A stretch of DNA of 64,000 nucleotides from Linyphia triangularis. Lineage: Eukaryota > Arthropoda > Arachnida > Araneae > Linyphiidae. The stretch is taken from assembly GCA_963978545.1 (NCBI GenBank), contig OZ021727.1, positions 96,237,762 to 96,301,761 of the forward strand. Reading direction: 5' to 3'. Under the pieces are notes generated by a model. That model searched no databases. It was not told the origin of the DNA and saw only the letters and a program-made list of their open reading frames with translations. Made by a program: the position numbers and the translations under genes. Each line of letters begins with the position of its first letter. Position 1 is the stretch's first letter. Of the stretch, positions 1 through 11,669 are shown in pieces.

Positions 1-304
1 ATTAAACATCCCAAGTGATGGAACTCGTAATCATTTTAACAAATTGCTAAAATAAAATTGTGATTTTAATTTTTTTTGCTAAAGAAATTTTGTACTCCAG
101 CTTAAACAATGGTTGTTATACTAGTTATTGATGTTTTTGCAATTAATATGTGATATTATTTAATCTGTCGCGTATATTTTTACTACTCGCTAAATGTAAT
201 TTAAAATTAATGGGCTAATTAATTTTTTCTAAAATACTGTTTAATGCTATATTTAATGATTATCTTTAAAATAAGTACAAAATTGTCCTTGTTCGAGCTT
301 GGTA

Positions 305-335
<31 letters not shown>

Positions 336-2038
336 CTTGTAAATCAAATATCTATTCTAACTACAAAAAAGTTATGTAATTGTTTTAAAATTATCCTTTC
401 TATAAGTCCATTTAGCTATACGGAACGAAAAATGAAACAGTTTTTTTTACTTTTCCTTTTTTTTTTACTTTAGTTTAATTTACATTAAAATACTGTAGTT
501 GACAAAAATTCATTCTCGCTTCACAAGAATTCTTTCACTGTAATGGAAGGAATTAACTCAGTAAAATAATGATGTCCAGTCCAATAAATAGTAAAATCCT
601 CCGTAAAAGTCCAATGTTCCGAGAAAGGAAACTAAGAAAACGCTTTGCTTTATAGTTTTGGCCTTATAATTTTGTCTCAATCTAATATTTATTCCCTACC
701 GGTGTACGGGAATTTCATTTTGATTTCATAGAATCTTTTTCCCAAATTAAAGGAACACATTTAAAATTTGTCTTTTTATTCACCCAAGGATTGGTATTTC
801 ATAACAAAAAAAAGTAGACGCGATAGCTATTGGAAAGAAATTAGCGTAATTGCTCAGTGACCTCTTAAATTTCCAACTTATAATACTCATTTAGATATCT
901 TTGTAGTGCTGATATTCTGCGATTTGTTTACAAATGTGGAGATTTGTTTATATTTTAATATTGAAAAATATGTGGAGGTATTGAGAATAATTAAATTGGT
1001 AACTCTGTTGAATTTTAAAATTAATTATTTCAAAACAGGTGAGGTCAGGATTTCATGTTCGGGTTATTTAAATCTCTTATCTGGATTTCACACCTAAGCT
1101 GATGCCTCATTCCTTATACTCAAGAAAACTATCAATCTTTATTACCATCTTTAAACCATTCTCCCTTTCCAAACGTGCAAACTATTGTCAGTGTTAAAAA
1201 ATAGAAAGAAAAGAAACCTAGTACCCCATAGTTAGTACTCTCCCCACTGAAGCTGAAGCGCCCCCTCCCCCCCCTCCCCCCTACCCCGGAGGTAAGTGAA
1301 TGGTCTGCTGACTATTACCTAGAGCATAGACGTTCTGCAACACCTTACGTTTCTTGTTAATTACTGTTTCCTACCAAATAATTTTAACTGTAAGTGAAAA
1401 CTCTTAAAAGTATTTACTAGGTGCTTTCTTTCTTCTTTTTGTTGAGAAAAATAAAGTTAATAAATACTCGTTTAATTCAATGCGATAGAATACTTTCGAT
1501 CATACATTCAGGTTCAGTAATTTTGAATAGTTATGTCAAAAATTAGTATAGAAAGCCATACCAAAAGATATTGTAGACATACGTTTTCAACATTTTGAAA
1601 CCATTGAGAAACGTTCTTATTAAAATGAGACATTTTATAAAATGAAAACATGCCAGGCTAATAAAATTACGCGTTTCCATTCAAGAGAGCCGTCTCTTAT
1701 AAATCTAGTGAACAATTGGATGATCAATTAGAAATTCAAATTTCAGATAAATTACTTTTTTTTCTTTCTTTTTTTTCTTTTTTTTAAAGGTAAAATTTTA
1801 TGGTTCTAAATTCAGCTGATTTTGATTTACAGAAAAATTATTCTTTTATTGATTGCCATTTTGTTGGTTAAAAACACAGAAAAGGTATTTTTTTTACATC
1901 AAAACCCCCCATCTCTCTAAGGGGATCTTCATTTATTAATTTAAAATTACTTTATAGTATTTCTAAATTTATAATTAATTTTTTTATTTTATTTTAAATC
2001 AAAATTTAATTTTAATTTTGAGTCTTCCTTCGTTTTAA

Positions 2039-2216
2039 GACCAAACGGTATAGTGGTTAGCGTGCTAGCTTCTAGACCGCGAGGTTGCGGGTTCGAGTCT
2101 CGGGTTAGGCATGGGTGTTTGTAAATGTATGTTGGCTTATCTAATGGCGAATGTTTCGGCGCATTATAACCCTCGTGTTGCTGACAGTGCCAGATAATCT
2201 AAAAACAACCAACCAA
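2039..2216 (+). mobile_element. tRNA-derived SINE, copy 1
   Basis: The 5' end is a tRNA-like head of about 72 nt with a Pol III A box (TAGTGGTTAGCG, 2051-2062) and B box (GGTTCGAGTCT, 2090-2100). A unique body follows and ends in AACC repeats. It is flanked by a near-perfect 12-bp target duplication, CCTTCGTTTTAA (2027-2038) and CCTTCGATTTAA (2217-2228). The matching place in the inverted partner arm near 40363 has one copy of the target and no SINE. The acceptor stem pairs poorly, so this is not a tRNA gene. A second copy lies at 47144-47324 on the minus strand. Confidence 0.9.
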
Positions 2217-2745
2217 CCTTCGATTTAATTTTTATCTCAAGCTGACACTGAATAGGTTCAATAACATCATTTAAAAGTTTGGAAACCTCTATTGCAGTGC
2301 ATGCAATCGTTTTACAATTTTTGCATACATTTTAAAATCTATATTTTTTGTACATGAATCTACATAACTTTGTAATCAATTCTTCAAACGTTGTTTTAAT
2401 TTAATTTTTTTTAAATATGATTGAATATGAATTAATTTCTTCAAAGTTATAATATAATCGATATTCTGTTTTAATAACTGCACTGTAATTATTGTATAAC
2501 TAAAATTATGGATTTTTCTTGAAGAATTTTTTTTTTTTTTTTTTTTTTTTTGTAGCATGAAAATCAAAATTAAAAGAAGAAAATAAAACTATACAATATA
2601 AAATATAGCTAGTTAGAAAAACATAATGAAAAACATAATGAATTTAAATGTTTTCAATAGAAAATTTACCAAAAGTCAATTTTTTAACAAACAGTTCATG
2701 TAGGGATTTTGTAGGGATTTTTTTAAGGTAGGGATTTTACGTTTT

Positions 2746-2828
2746 TCGGGATTATGGCTTGTCGGGATTGCGGCTGTCGGGATTCTGGCTTGTCGGGATT
2801 TCGGCTTTCGGGATTTTGTCCGGAACCC
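2746..2828 (+). repeat. 16-bp minisatellite, short array
   Basis: About four to five units resembling TTGTCGGGATTTCGGC, preceded by looser GTAGGGATTTT repeats (2700-2740) and followed by GTCCGGAACCC. The same array is about ten units long at 39697-39870 and recurs at 56520-56738. Short open frames rich in Cys-Arg-Asp and Ser-Gly-Phe are by-products of the unit. Confidence 0.85.
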
Positions 2829-2841
2829 ACTCGCAGGTTAT

Positions 2842-3106
2842 TGCAGGTGGCGAAAATCAGTCCCCCCGCCTTTTTTCCATTCCGTTTCTTCTACGGGCAA
2901 AGAAAAAGAAGCTCGATCAGGCGACTTAAATATCCATCCATAAGGACATTTATTAGTTGAGTGAAAGTGGACAGTTTCAAGATTAAAAAACCAGTTAAAT
3001 CAGTATATTAACTAATAACTACAAAATTTATTTATAAAAAAAAAAAGAGCGAGATATAGAGAGAGAAACGACTAAACGACCCCTGCACCAGCCGCCACTG
3101 TTTATA
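2842..3106. other. Unassigned non-coding stretch
   Basis: AT-rich sequence with an A-run and a short GA-rich run (about 3048-3066). No coding or element signature seen. Confidence 0.5.
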
Positions 3107-3417
3107 GCGATTTTAATCAAAATCGTTAAAACCAATTTTTGGTAGTCGCTGAAACACGTAATTTTTTCAATATCAGCTACTTAATGCACATGTGCAATTT
3201 TGACGAAAACCGTAATGACAGGTCCCATGACCATCAATAACCTGTGCATAAAAATTGATCATCGCTAGTCAATCCGTTTTGGGAGTTATGCTGATAACTA
3301 ACAGGCACAAACATTTTTTTGAACTCATCTCGTTCCAAAACGTGTAAAAATGCAATAAAATCGATTTTTTTTTTTTACCGAATTCAATACTTTTATACCA
3401 TACGGGTAATTGAAAGT
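3107..3417 (+). repeat. AACTAGGGG/GGGTAATTGAAAGT family, copy A, 5'-truncated
   Basis: It shares the family's core (a 'gacaggtcccatgacc' block, then a 'gggagttatgctga' block) and the 3' end GGGTAATTGAAAGT. Other copies are at 10346-10909, 42765-43058, 43652-44363, 47727-48394 and a miniature at 15117-15180. The family is non-coding and unclassified; the block before the 3' end has the general look of arthropod SINE or LINE tails. Confidence 0.75.
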
Positions 3418-3489
3418 AAAAAAAAAAAAAAATATGGATGTATAAAATCGCACCAAATATATATATTAGTGCTGGTAAAATAGTACCCA

Positions 3490-4065
3490 AGACTATAAGA
3501 AAAACAAAAAATTGGTTCGTTGATCAAACTTGGCAAAAATGTTCTATATTTGTCATGAAAATGAATATTCAAATGAGTCCATAAAAATATCTAGCAAAGA
3601 GGGGGGTTTTTTTTTTGGGGGGGGGGGGGTCAGGGGCTTTGTGACTGAAAAATTAATTTTGGAGCATTCTAGGCATGTGACACATGTTTTTAGAGTACTT
3701 TTTTATGCTGAATAGAATGAAAAAAAAGCAAAACGATATAACTAATCTAAAAAAAGTTACAGTTATTTTTTATAAACGAAAACACTTGTAAAATCCAAGG
3801 AACGGTAAAATACGACATTAAAAAATAAAAAACTGGTCCGTTCATGAAACTTTGCAAAAACGTTTTATTTGTCATGAGTATAAAGAAACAAAGGAGTTCA
3901 TAAAAATATCTAGCATAGAAGGATGTTTTTTGAGGAGAGGGAGGGGGGAGGTTTTTGTTTTTTTTAAACTGAAAAGTAATTTTGGTATAACCTGGGCATT
4001 TCACCTTACGCTAAGATAGTGAGTCAGAAATGTGACGGAAAAAAAGGGGGGGGGGGTCAATCAAT
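3490..4065 (+). repeat. Two tandem units of a ~319-bp AT-rich repeat
   Basis: Landmarks such as 'ccgttcatgaaac' and 'ataaaaatatctagca' recur about 319 bp apart (3512/3831 and 3581/3900). Each unit has a variable G-rich tract. The same unit is seen at 13960-14600 and, inverted and diverged, at about 14640-15075. No protein is encoded. Confidence 0.75.
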
Positions 4066-4669
4066 GGATACGGATTATCTTGAAGTATATTTCTAAAATA
4101 CTGCATAGATTTTTTTTTTTTTTAAATATTCGATTTCATCCTGGCTAAGGCACAGGTATTGCGCTCCCCCGTCAGGAAAATCCTAGATCCGCCACTGCAT
4201 TGACGTCAATAAAAGCTTGAAGTCGACGGAAATCGATTTGCACTGATAAGATTCTTTGTGTGTGTGCTTTTTTGTCAGGATAATAACCGGGAACTGGATG
4301 AAGGCGGCTTTTTTCGTTGTGAGATTGGGGAACTGGCTAATTGTGTCTGCGAACTATTCTGGAAAAAAAAAGAAAAGGGGGGGGGCGTCAAGAAACGACT
4401 AGGGTGTTACAGACACCAGACAATCATTCTGATTATAATAACGTTTTTTCAGGAATGATAGTCAACTTGGATCTTTTTATCCATATTGCACTCGTTTCTT
4501 AGGATTCGGATTGAACCTATGTAGTGTGTAGTAGACAGTAGCATAATCTTTGCAGGTAATTGAGACGTTTGTTTTTTGTTTTGATGTTTTTACATTTACA
4601 AAAACGATGAGCAAAAATACACTCGTTACAAAGCTGAATGCTGTTTATGTTTTGTACATTTTGACAACG
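4066..4669. other. Unassigned stretch before the hAT element
   Basis: AT-rich with poly-T and G-rich tracts. No supported gene or element end was found. Confidence 0.45.
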
Positions 4670-4757
4670 ATTATGTTCAGGGCCTGATCATGACAATTTG
4701 GGGTCCAAGGTCCGGACACATTCGGAGGCTCCTTTTTCAAACGCGATTTATTGGAAA

Positions 4758-6271
4758 CTAGTTAAATACCCGTGCTTCACTACGAAATTTTAACATGTGC
4801 AATATTTTAGCTAGCTGTGAAGCCTCGCATTGCGTAAATCTGTCATTCGTGTATAGAACCCAGTTTTTGGCGCTTCGCTCGCAGGAAGGTTCATCGCTAC
4901 GCAAAATTGAGCTCGCTACGTTTGCTGAAAAGTTCATGGACACATAAACACAGACTAATTTCACTCGTTAAAAGGTTCATTGCTATGCAAGCATAGGCTC
5001 GCTTCGCTCTCTGAAAGGTTCATTGCTGCGTAAGCAAAAGCTCGCTTCACTCACTAAAATCTAATTGCTACGCAAAGACTTAATATTGGAAGCCTCTTCC
5101 TTTTCAAGAAAAAAAAAATTCCTCGTTAATGCAACACTCCTTTAAGATTATTTTACCACGTGTTTGTGGAAAGCAAAATTAGAAGCTAAGACTACGTATG
5201 TTGAAACTTTCAGAGATCTAGGACTATTCGACTATTCGACTTTTTGTGAAAAAATTAATTGAAAAACAAATTAAAATTTAAACATTCTTTTTGTCAGTCC
5301 AATGAGAAGGCCATAACTACTTGTGTTGAAAATTTCAGAAATGTAGCCCAATTACAAATAATTTTGTAAAATATTTATTAATTAATTAAAAAAAAAATTC
5401 TGTTCTTCAAAAATCCAATTAGAAGGCCACAACTATTTATGTTGAAATATTCAAAGCTGTAGCCCTATTTGAAATCGTTTTGTAATATATAAATTAATTA
5501 ATTAAAAATGAACAAAATAAAAATTTAAAATTCTGTTTTTTAAAAGTCCGACTAAAAGGCCAAAACTACTTATGTTGAAAATTTCAGAGCTGTAGCCCTA
5601 TTAGATATTGTTTTGTAACATATTAATTAATTAATTAAAAAAATTAATTAAAAAAAATTAATTAAAAATGAACTAATTAAAATTTTAACATTCTGTTTGT
5701 GATGTATACAATCAGAAGTCCAAAACTACTTATGTTGAAAGTTTCAGACCTGTAGCCCTATTAGTAGTCGTTTTGTAAAATGTTTATTAATTAATTAAAA
5801 AAGAACAAAATAAAAATTTAAAATTCTGTTTTTTAAAAGTCCAATTAAAAGGCCATAACTACTTATGTCGAAAATTTCAGAGCTGTAGCCCTATTAGTAA
5901 TCGTTTTTTAAAATGTGTGTTAATTAATTAAAAAAAAAATTAAAAAAGAACAAAATAAATATTTTAATTTCTGTTTTTTAAAAGTCCGATTAAAAGGCCG
6001 AAACTACTTATGTTGAAAATTTCAGAGCAGTAGCCATATTAGATATCGTTTTGTAACATATTTATTAATTAATTAAAAAAATTAATTAAAAAAGAAGTAA
6101 TTAAAATTTTCACATTCTGTTTGTGATGCATAAAATTAAAAGGCCAAAAATACTTATGCTGAAAATTTCAGAGCTCTACTCCAATTTTAAGTAGGTTTCT
6201 ATAGATCCACAGAGCCACAGACAGACAGACAAATAGACAGACAGACACACAGCTTGTTTTATTATTATAGA
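4758..6271 (-). mobile_element. Non-autonomous Helitron with internal tandem repeats
   Basis: Read on the minus strand it starts TCTATAATAATAAAAC after an A and ends ACGGGTATTTAACTAG before a T, fitting Helitron insertion between A and T with 5'-TC and 3'-CTAG ends. An imperfect hairpin (CGTAGTGAAGCACG) sits just before the 3' end. The interior has tandem units with 'acttatgttgaaaatttcag' and a GACA microsatellite near the 5' end. There is no Rep/helicase frame. A 5' stub of the same family is at 20161. Confidence 0.85.
5190..6190 (-). repeat. Tandem array inside the minus-strand Helitron
   Basis: About eight units of roughly 115-160 bp. Each has a conserved core (plus strand 'acttatgttgaaaatttcag') and a variable TTAATTAATTAAAA linker. 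Core landmarks fall near 5196, 5311, 5428, 5564, 5725, 5854, 6001 and 6148. Confidence 0.85.
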
Positions 6272-7028
6272 TGGGCTAGACACAAAGTCAAATGAATTAA
6301 CATTAAATATTGAAAAAAATGATAAATTAATGTTAATATTGTTTCTTAAAAGTTATTTTTTTATCAAAATTTTTGAACAATCAAATTTATAAATCAAAAG
6401 AGGAAATTTTTTGTTATGTATAGCTTTGCATTTCGCTATCCCAATACAAATCACAATATCTTCAGTATTATTCACAACTTCAGAGTCGACATTTGCTGTT
6501 CTCACATAAATTCATCAAGATTTCCTTTAATTTTTTTTCTCTATCTTTCAAAAAAACTTGTTTTTTACTTATTTAAATTATGGTTTGGTTTATTTTAATA
6601 AATATACTCTGGGATACTAGAGATGGTTCAAGATCAATACAAAATGATTTTTATAAAAAGTTAATTTTTATGAATAAAAGATATTCATATAGCTTTTGTG
6701 ATACAAAAGTATAGGTTTATATCCAATTTCGGGGCCCCTTAAAATCATGGGCCCAAGGCCTGGGCCTTGTGGGCCTAGGCGATGATCTGGGACTGATTAT
6801 GTTGAGAAACGTACGAATTTAAAGCACTTGGATTACTTTAAAGAAAGTATAACTGTACTAGTAATAGAATTAGGAATCTCCTCCAGAATCTTTCTAAAGC
6901 TAAGGTACATGTTTTTTTTTTTTTTAATCTGAATATTTTGGACATAAAATTTTTGCTTAGCAATACATCGACAAAATTTAAAAGTCGTATTTACATCCAA
7001 ATTTAATATATTCTATTAAATTATTTAA

Positions 7029-9370
7029 TCTCTATATATATAAGGCAAAGCCCTCACTCACTCACTCACTCACTCACTCATTCACTCACTCACTCACTCA
7101 CTCATCACTAATTCTCCCACTTCCCACATAGTCACAATTCTGAAAATCGGCACAAATATCAACAATGGTAAAAATAGAAAAAGTAAGCTATTCCGATCTC
7201 GATTAACCCACTTTAAGGGGTCGAAAAGGGGTTAAACGTTCCAAACGAGGGACATTCGAATATCCCTCTTCCCATTTGGTCACAACTCTGAAAATCGGCA
7301 CAAATATCAACAATGGTAAAAATAGAAAAAGTAAGCTACTCCGATCTCGATTAACCCACTTTAAGGGGTCGAAAAGGGGTTAAACGTTCCAAACGGGGGA
7401 CATTCGAATATCCCACTTCCCATTTGGTCACAACTCTGAAAATCGGCACAAATATCAACAATGGTAATAATAGAAAAAGTAAGCTAAAAGGATCTCTCTT
7501 ACCCCTTTTAAGGGGTCGAAAAGGGGTTAAACGTTCCAAACGGGGGACATTCGAATATCCCACTTCCCATTTGGTCACAACTCTGAAAATCGGCACAAAT
7601 ATCAACAATGGTAACAATAGAAAAAGTAAGCTAAAAGGATCTCGATTACCCCTTTTTAAGGGGTCGAAAAAGGGGTTAAACGTTCCAAACGGGGGACATT
7701 CGAATATCCCACTTTCCATTTGGTCACAACTCTGAAAATCGGCACAAATATCAACAATGGTAAAAATAGAAAAAGCATTCTATTCCGATCTCAATTAACC
7801 CACTTTAATGTGTCGAAAAGGGGTTAAACGTTCCAAACGCGGGACATTCGAATATCCCACTTTCCATTTGGTCACAACTCTGAAAATCGGCACATATATC
7901 ATCAATGGTAAAAATAGAAAAAGTAAGCTACTCCGATCTCGATTAACACACTTTAAGGGGTCGAAAAGGGGTTAAACGTTCCAAACGGGGGACATTCGAA
8001 TATCCCACTTCCCATTTGGTCACAACTCTGAAAATCGGCACAAATATCAACAATGGTAATAATAGAAAAAGTAAGTTAAAAGGATCTCGATTACCCCTTT
8101 TTAAGGGGTCGAAAAGGGGTTAAACGTTCCAAACGGGGGACATTCGAATATCCCACTTCCCATTTGGTCACAACTCTGAAAATCGGCACAAATATCAACA
8201 ATGGTAAAGATAGAAAATGCATTCTATTCCGATCTCGGTTAATCCATGCTTAGGGGTCGAAAAGGGGTTAAACGTTCCAAACGAGGGATATTCGAACATT
8301 CTACTTCCCATTTCGTCGCAATTCTTAAAATTGGTATGAATGCCAATCAAGATAAACATAGAAAAGTAAGCCATTCCGATCTCGATTAACCCACTTAAGG
8401 GTTGGAAAAGGCGTTTAACGTTCCAAAAGAGAGATATTCGAATGTTCCACTTCCCATTTGGTCACAACTTTGAAAATTGGTACAAATGTCAAAAAAGATA
8501 AACATAGAAAAAGTAAGCTATTCCGATGTCGATTAACCCACTTTAAGGGGTCGAAAAGGGGTTAAACGTTCCAAACGAGGGACATTCGAATATCCCACTT
8601 CCGACATGGTCACAATTTAAAAAATTGGTACAAATACCAACAATGGTAAACATAGAAAAAGCATTCTATTCCGATCTCGGTTAACCCACTTTAAGGGGTA
8701 GAAAAGGGGTTAAATGTTCCAAAGGAGGGATATTCGAATGTCCCACTTCCCGTTTGGTCACAACTTTGAAAATTGGTACAAATGTCAAACAAGATAAACA
8801 TAGAAAAGTAAGTTATTCCGTTCTCGATTAACCTACTTTATGGAGTCGAAAAGGGGTTAAATGTTCCAAACGAGGGATATCCGAATGTTCCTCTTCCAAT
8901 GTAGTCATAATTCTGATATTTGATGCAAATGTTAAAAGGGCAAATGTAAAAAAAAATAAGTTATTCCAATATCGATAAATGAAATTTTAAGGGATGAAAG
9001 TCGACGCAACATTGAAACTATACGAGGGTTATTTTAATGTCTCAATTCCAATACAGCTACTACTTCGAAATTTAGAAAAAAGAGCAAACATAAACACAAT
9101 AAACTATTGCAATCTCGATTACGTAATTAAAAGGGTCCGAAGGGAATTAAACGTTCTAAACGAGGGATATTCAAATGCCTCTTTCCAATATAGTATTCAC
9201 AATTATAAATTTCGTTCAAATTGTCAACAAAGGAAAGTTTCTATTTTGATAAATCAATTTGTCAGGATCGAAATGGGAGCAAACGTCTGAAATGTAGAAT
9301 ACGTGAATGGTCTTTAATCGCTAAAATGCTAATGGTAAAATATCGTAGCGCAGCACGGGTATTCAGCTAG
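7029..9370 (+). mobile_element. Non-autonomous Helitron, 2.3 kb
   Basis: It begins TCTCTATATATATAAGGC after an A and ends CACGGGTATTCAGCTAG before a T, the canonical TC...CTAG ends with A/T insertion. The 3' ~25 bp is close to that of the Helitron at 4758-6271, while 5' ends and interiors differ. A CACT microsatellite (7050-7106) is followed by a long tandem array. No Rep/helicase is encoded. The long open frames on both strands at 7351-7735 come from the array period. Confidence 0.88.
7133..9215 (+). repeat. ~147-bp tandem array, about 14-15 units
   Basis: The landmark 'ggtcacaactctgaaaatcg' recurs about every 143-150 bp (near 7133, 7276, 7428, 7574, 7722, 7867, 8015, 8165, 8309, 8460, 8608, 8757, 8904). 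Units between about 7276 and 8200 are very similar. Units toward the 3' end decay progressively, suggesting recent expansion of the 5' and central part. Confidence 0.9.
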
Positions 9371-10307
9371 TTCTCAACATATAAATAAACTTTTTTGACA
9401 GAATTTGTTGTTAGATATTTATAAATCAATTAAGTATGTAAAAATAATAAACAATTTTGATACTCTGAGTTTATAGGTATTTTTTGAATGATGTAATTTT
9501 TTTTAATTTAAAATGTAATCGTTTGCTTTGGTACAATTTTTAGACAAATTAAATTATAAATCTTTATAAAACAATTACCAATGTTAACTAAACATTTTGA
9601 TTCAAGCCGTTAACCTATTTTTAGACAATATTGTTGCATTTAAAGTTTATGAAAAAAATTATGTTTTGCATGAACTAAAAGTAACTTGTCATTATTTTTC
9701 ATTTTATTTTCATCCAACAGATTTTTCTCTTTAAATAATAAGATATATATTAGTTTCTTAAAATTTAAAGTGCTTTAAAACGTAAAAATATTTGAATGTT
9801 AGAAGTTTAGAATGAATTATTTGCTTTCCAGGCGGGAATTTTCGTTTCTTGCAAAGAATATTAGCTACAAGGTGGAATTTTCTTCTTTCTTTCTTTACAG
9901 AGTCAGAAATTTGAAATTTTGGATTTTATTTAGCATAAATTAATGACATACAATGAATCCCATTTTGAGTTAAGCTTTGTTTTATTGCTATAAGTTTAAT
10001 AAAATAATATATAATAACAATTTTGAAAAAATTGTTAGGCTTGATTGTTCTAGGATACATTACTTTGTTCTAATATGAATATATAATTTCCATCTAATAT
10101 GAAAAAGTAAGATTTTCTTTTTACAGAAAAGTTTCCTAAAAAGTTTAATCATTTCAAATTCTGGCTATAACTACCAATTTTTGATGAATTTAAACTTGCC
10201 TTCTTTTACTACAGTATGAATTATTTGTTTTACATAACATTTTGTGTTATTAAAATCTTAACATGTTCTGATTACACTGCAAAACTGCCATCGGCTTATA
10301 ATTAATA

Positions 10308-10344
<37 letters not shown>

Positions 10345-10345
10345 C
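9371..10345. other. Unassigned AT-rich stretch
   Basis: No coding, RNA or element end recognised. It ends at a poly-A tract (about 10311-10340) that may be the tail of an unidentified retroelement. Confidence 0.45.
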
Positions 10346-10909
10346 AGCCAAAATAGTGATTTTGACGATATACTTCACGATAGCCCTTATATTATGCTTT
10401 ATTATACGTGAAACTGGCTAGATAAGAAAAAACGATCAATAATGAGGTATGCTTAAAGAAAAAAAAAACTGTGTTGAAGACATTCGTTTTTCAACTTTTT
10501 ACGCCATTAAAGCATTTTTACGGAAATTTCGGAGGTGGAGATGTTTAGAACACCTTAAGAGGCATTACCACAACGGTTTTGAACATAATCTTTCGAGCCG
10601 TTTTTTAGTAATAACTGAAAAACATTATTTTTTCAATGGCAGCTACCTTATGCTCATGCGCGATTTTGACGAAAACCTTAATGGTAGGTCCCATGACCGC
10701 CACTAACCCTCATACCTAATTTGAACATCGTAGGTCAATTTGTTCGGGAGTTATGCTGACCACAGACACACACTTTTTCTAGATAACTTTTTTGAAATCA
10801 GGATGTTCCAAAATGCGGAAAAATGCAAATTTTTTTTTTTTTTTTTTTTTTTGACCGATTACTATACTTTCATCACCCTATGTATTTATACATATGGGTA
10901 ATTGAAAGT
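10346..10909 (+). repeat. AACTAGGGG/GGGTAATTGAAAGT family, copy B
   Basis: It carries the shared core and a complete 3' end in which ATTACCC-like and GGGTAAT arms flank a TATGTATTTATACATA palindrome. The typical 5' end is missing; a poly-A tract abuts the left side. Open frames inside are incidental. Confidence 0.75.
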
Positions 10910-11665
10910 AAAAATGTTGCGTTTGAGTATTTTTATTATTACTATATGTTTTAAAAACGCACAGAATAGTGTTTTCATGTGTTATACCACCCTTTCACTA
11001 CACATTGAGAATACATAGCTTCTTTCAAATGCATAACATTTATAAATTTTAATAAATTTAGGAATATTTTTTGTATTTTCTCCAAACTTTGAGGTGAATG
11101 CGCGATCGGAAGATGTTATTATTTTTTTCAATCACATTTTTTTTAGTGTTTCTTTTCAAGATGTTTAACAACTTTTTTCACTTCATGCGTTTAAATATAA
11201 TAATAATGAAATTTTTTCGAGCCACCCTATTTCATGTGTCTATGCTGCTCTACTGAGAAGTTATTAAGTCAGTGGGAAAAACTGAATTATTATAATTTAT
11301 GGACATGAGTGAAGCTTGTGTCTGGCTCTCGTTGGCCGGGAGGGGGGAAAAACACAGATCAACTGGTTTGGACCTGTCGCACACTGGGGTATTTGCCTCT
11401 AAAAGCTGGCCAAAAGTCGATTTTTCAAAATTCCTCCTAGACACTTGAATTTTTGCACATATGTACTTTATTAAATGTAGAACCTTACTCCGTATCAATT
11501 TTATTTAATCTGAGATCCCAAATGTCTTATCGATTAACCGAAAGTTAACGTTTGCACGAAGTGTGTATTTCTCTTTTCTATCACCAATGCAAGCACAATA
11601 TTTTAACAAGCCAAATTTTAAACTTTTTGTTTCAATTTTAATTTCAACACGATATATGTGTCTCC
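10910..11665. other. Unassigned stretch
   Basis: AT-rich with no supported gene. A short GC-richer patch (11320-11400) shows no recognisable feature. Confidence 0.4.
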
Positions 11666-11669
11666 TTAA

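Larger units (their letters stand above)
1..2841 (+). repeat. Left arm of a ~2.6-kb inverted duplication
   Basis: This stretch recurs in reverse complement at 39697-42263. Position 1 pairs with about 42263, and the inner end is the GGGTTCC/GGAACCC border at 2841/39697. Shared landmarks include a (TA) tract (303-327 here), a C-rich tract near 1261, poly-T near 2530 and a terminal minisatellite. The arms differ by point changes, tract lengths, minisatellite copy number and a SINE present only here. The arm is cut by the window start, so the true length is unknown. It encodes no recognisable protein. It may be a large unclassified element or a segmental duplication. Confidence 0.85.
4678..6795. 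mobile_element. Non-autonomous hAT-type element with nested Helitron
   Basis: The ends are imperfect inverted repeats, CAGGGCCTGATCATG on the left and CAGTCCCAGATCATC read inward from the right. A perfect 8-bp target duplication ATTATGTT flanks it (4670-4677 and 6796-6803), the size expected for hAT transposition. About 600 bp belongs to the element itself; the rest is the Helitron at 4758-6271. No transposase frame is present, so it would have needed enzyme supplied in trans. Confidence 0.85.

Noticed and set aside
2039..2110. A functional tRNA gene
   Set aside because: A and B boxes are good, but acceptor and anticodon stems do not pair, the unit continues into a SINE body, and it is flanked by a target duplication.
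2754..2960. Cys-Arg-Asp-rich small protein
   Set aside because: It is a translation of the 16-bp minisatellite and recurs in several frames at 56557-56805.
7351..7735. Overlapping 100-122-codon open frames on both strands
   Set aside because: They track the repeat period and encode the same repeated words; no codon bias or family match.
7133..9215. CRISPR-like direct repeats
   Set aside because: Units of ~147 bp follow each other without unique spacers, within Helitron ends in a eukaryotic genome.
10449..10706. 85-codon open frame as a gene
   Set aside because: It lies wholly inside a dispersed non-coding repeat whose other copies do not keep the frame.
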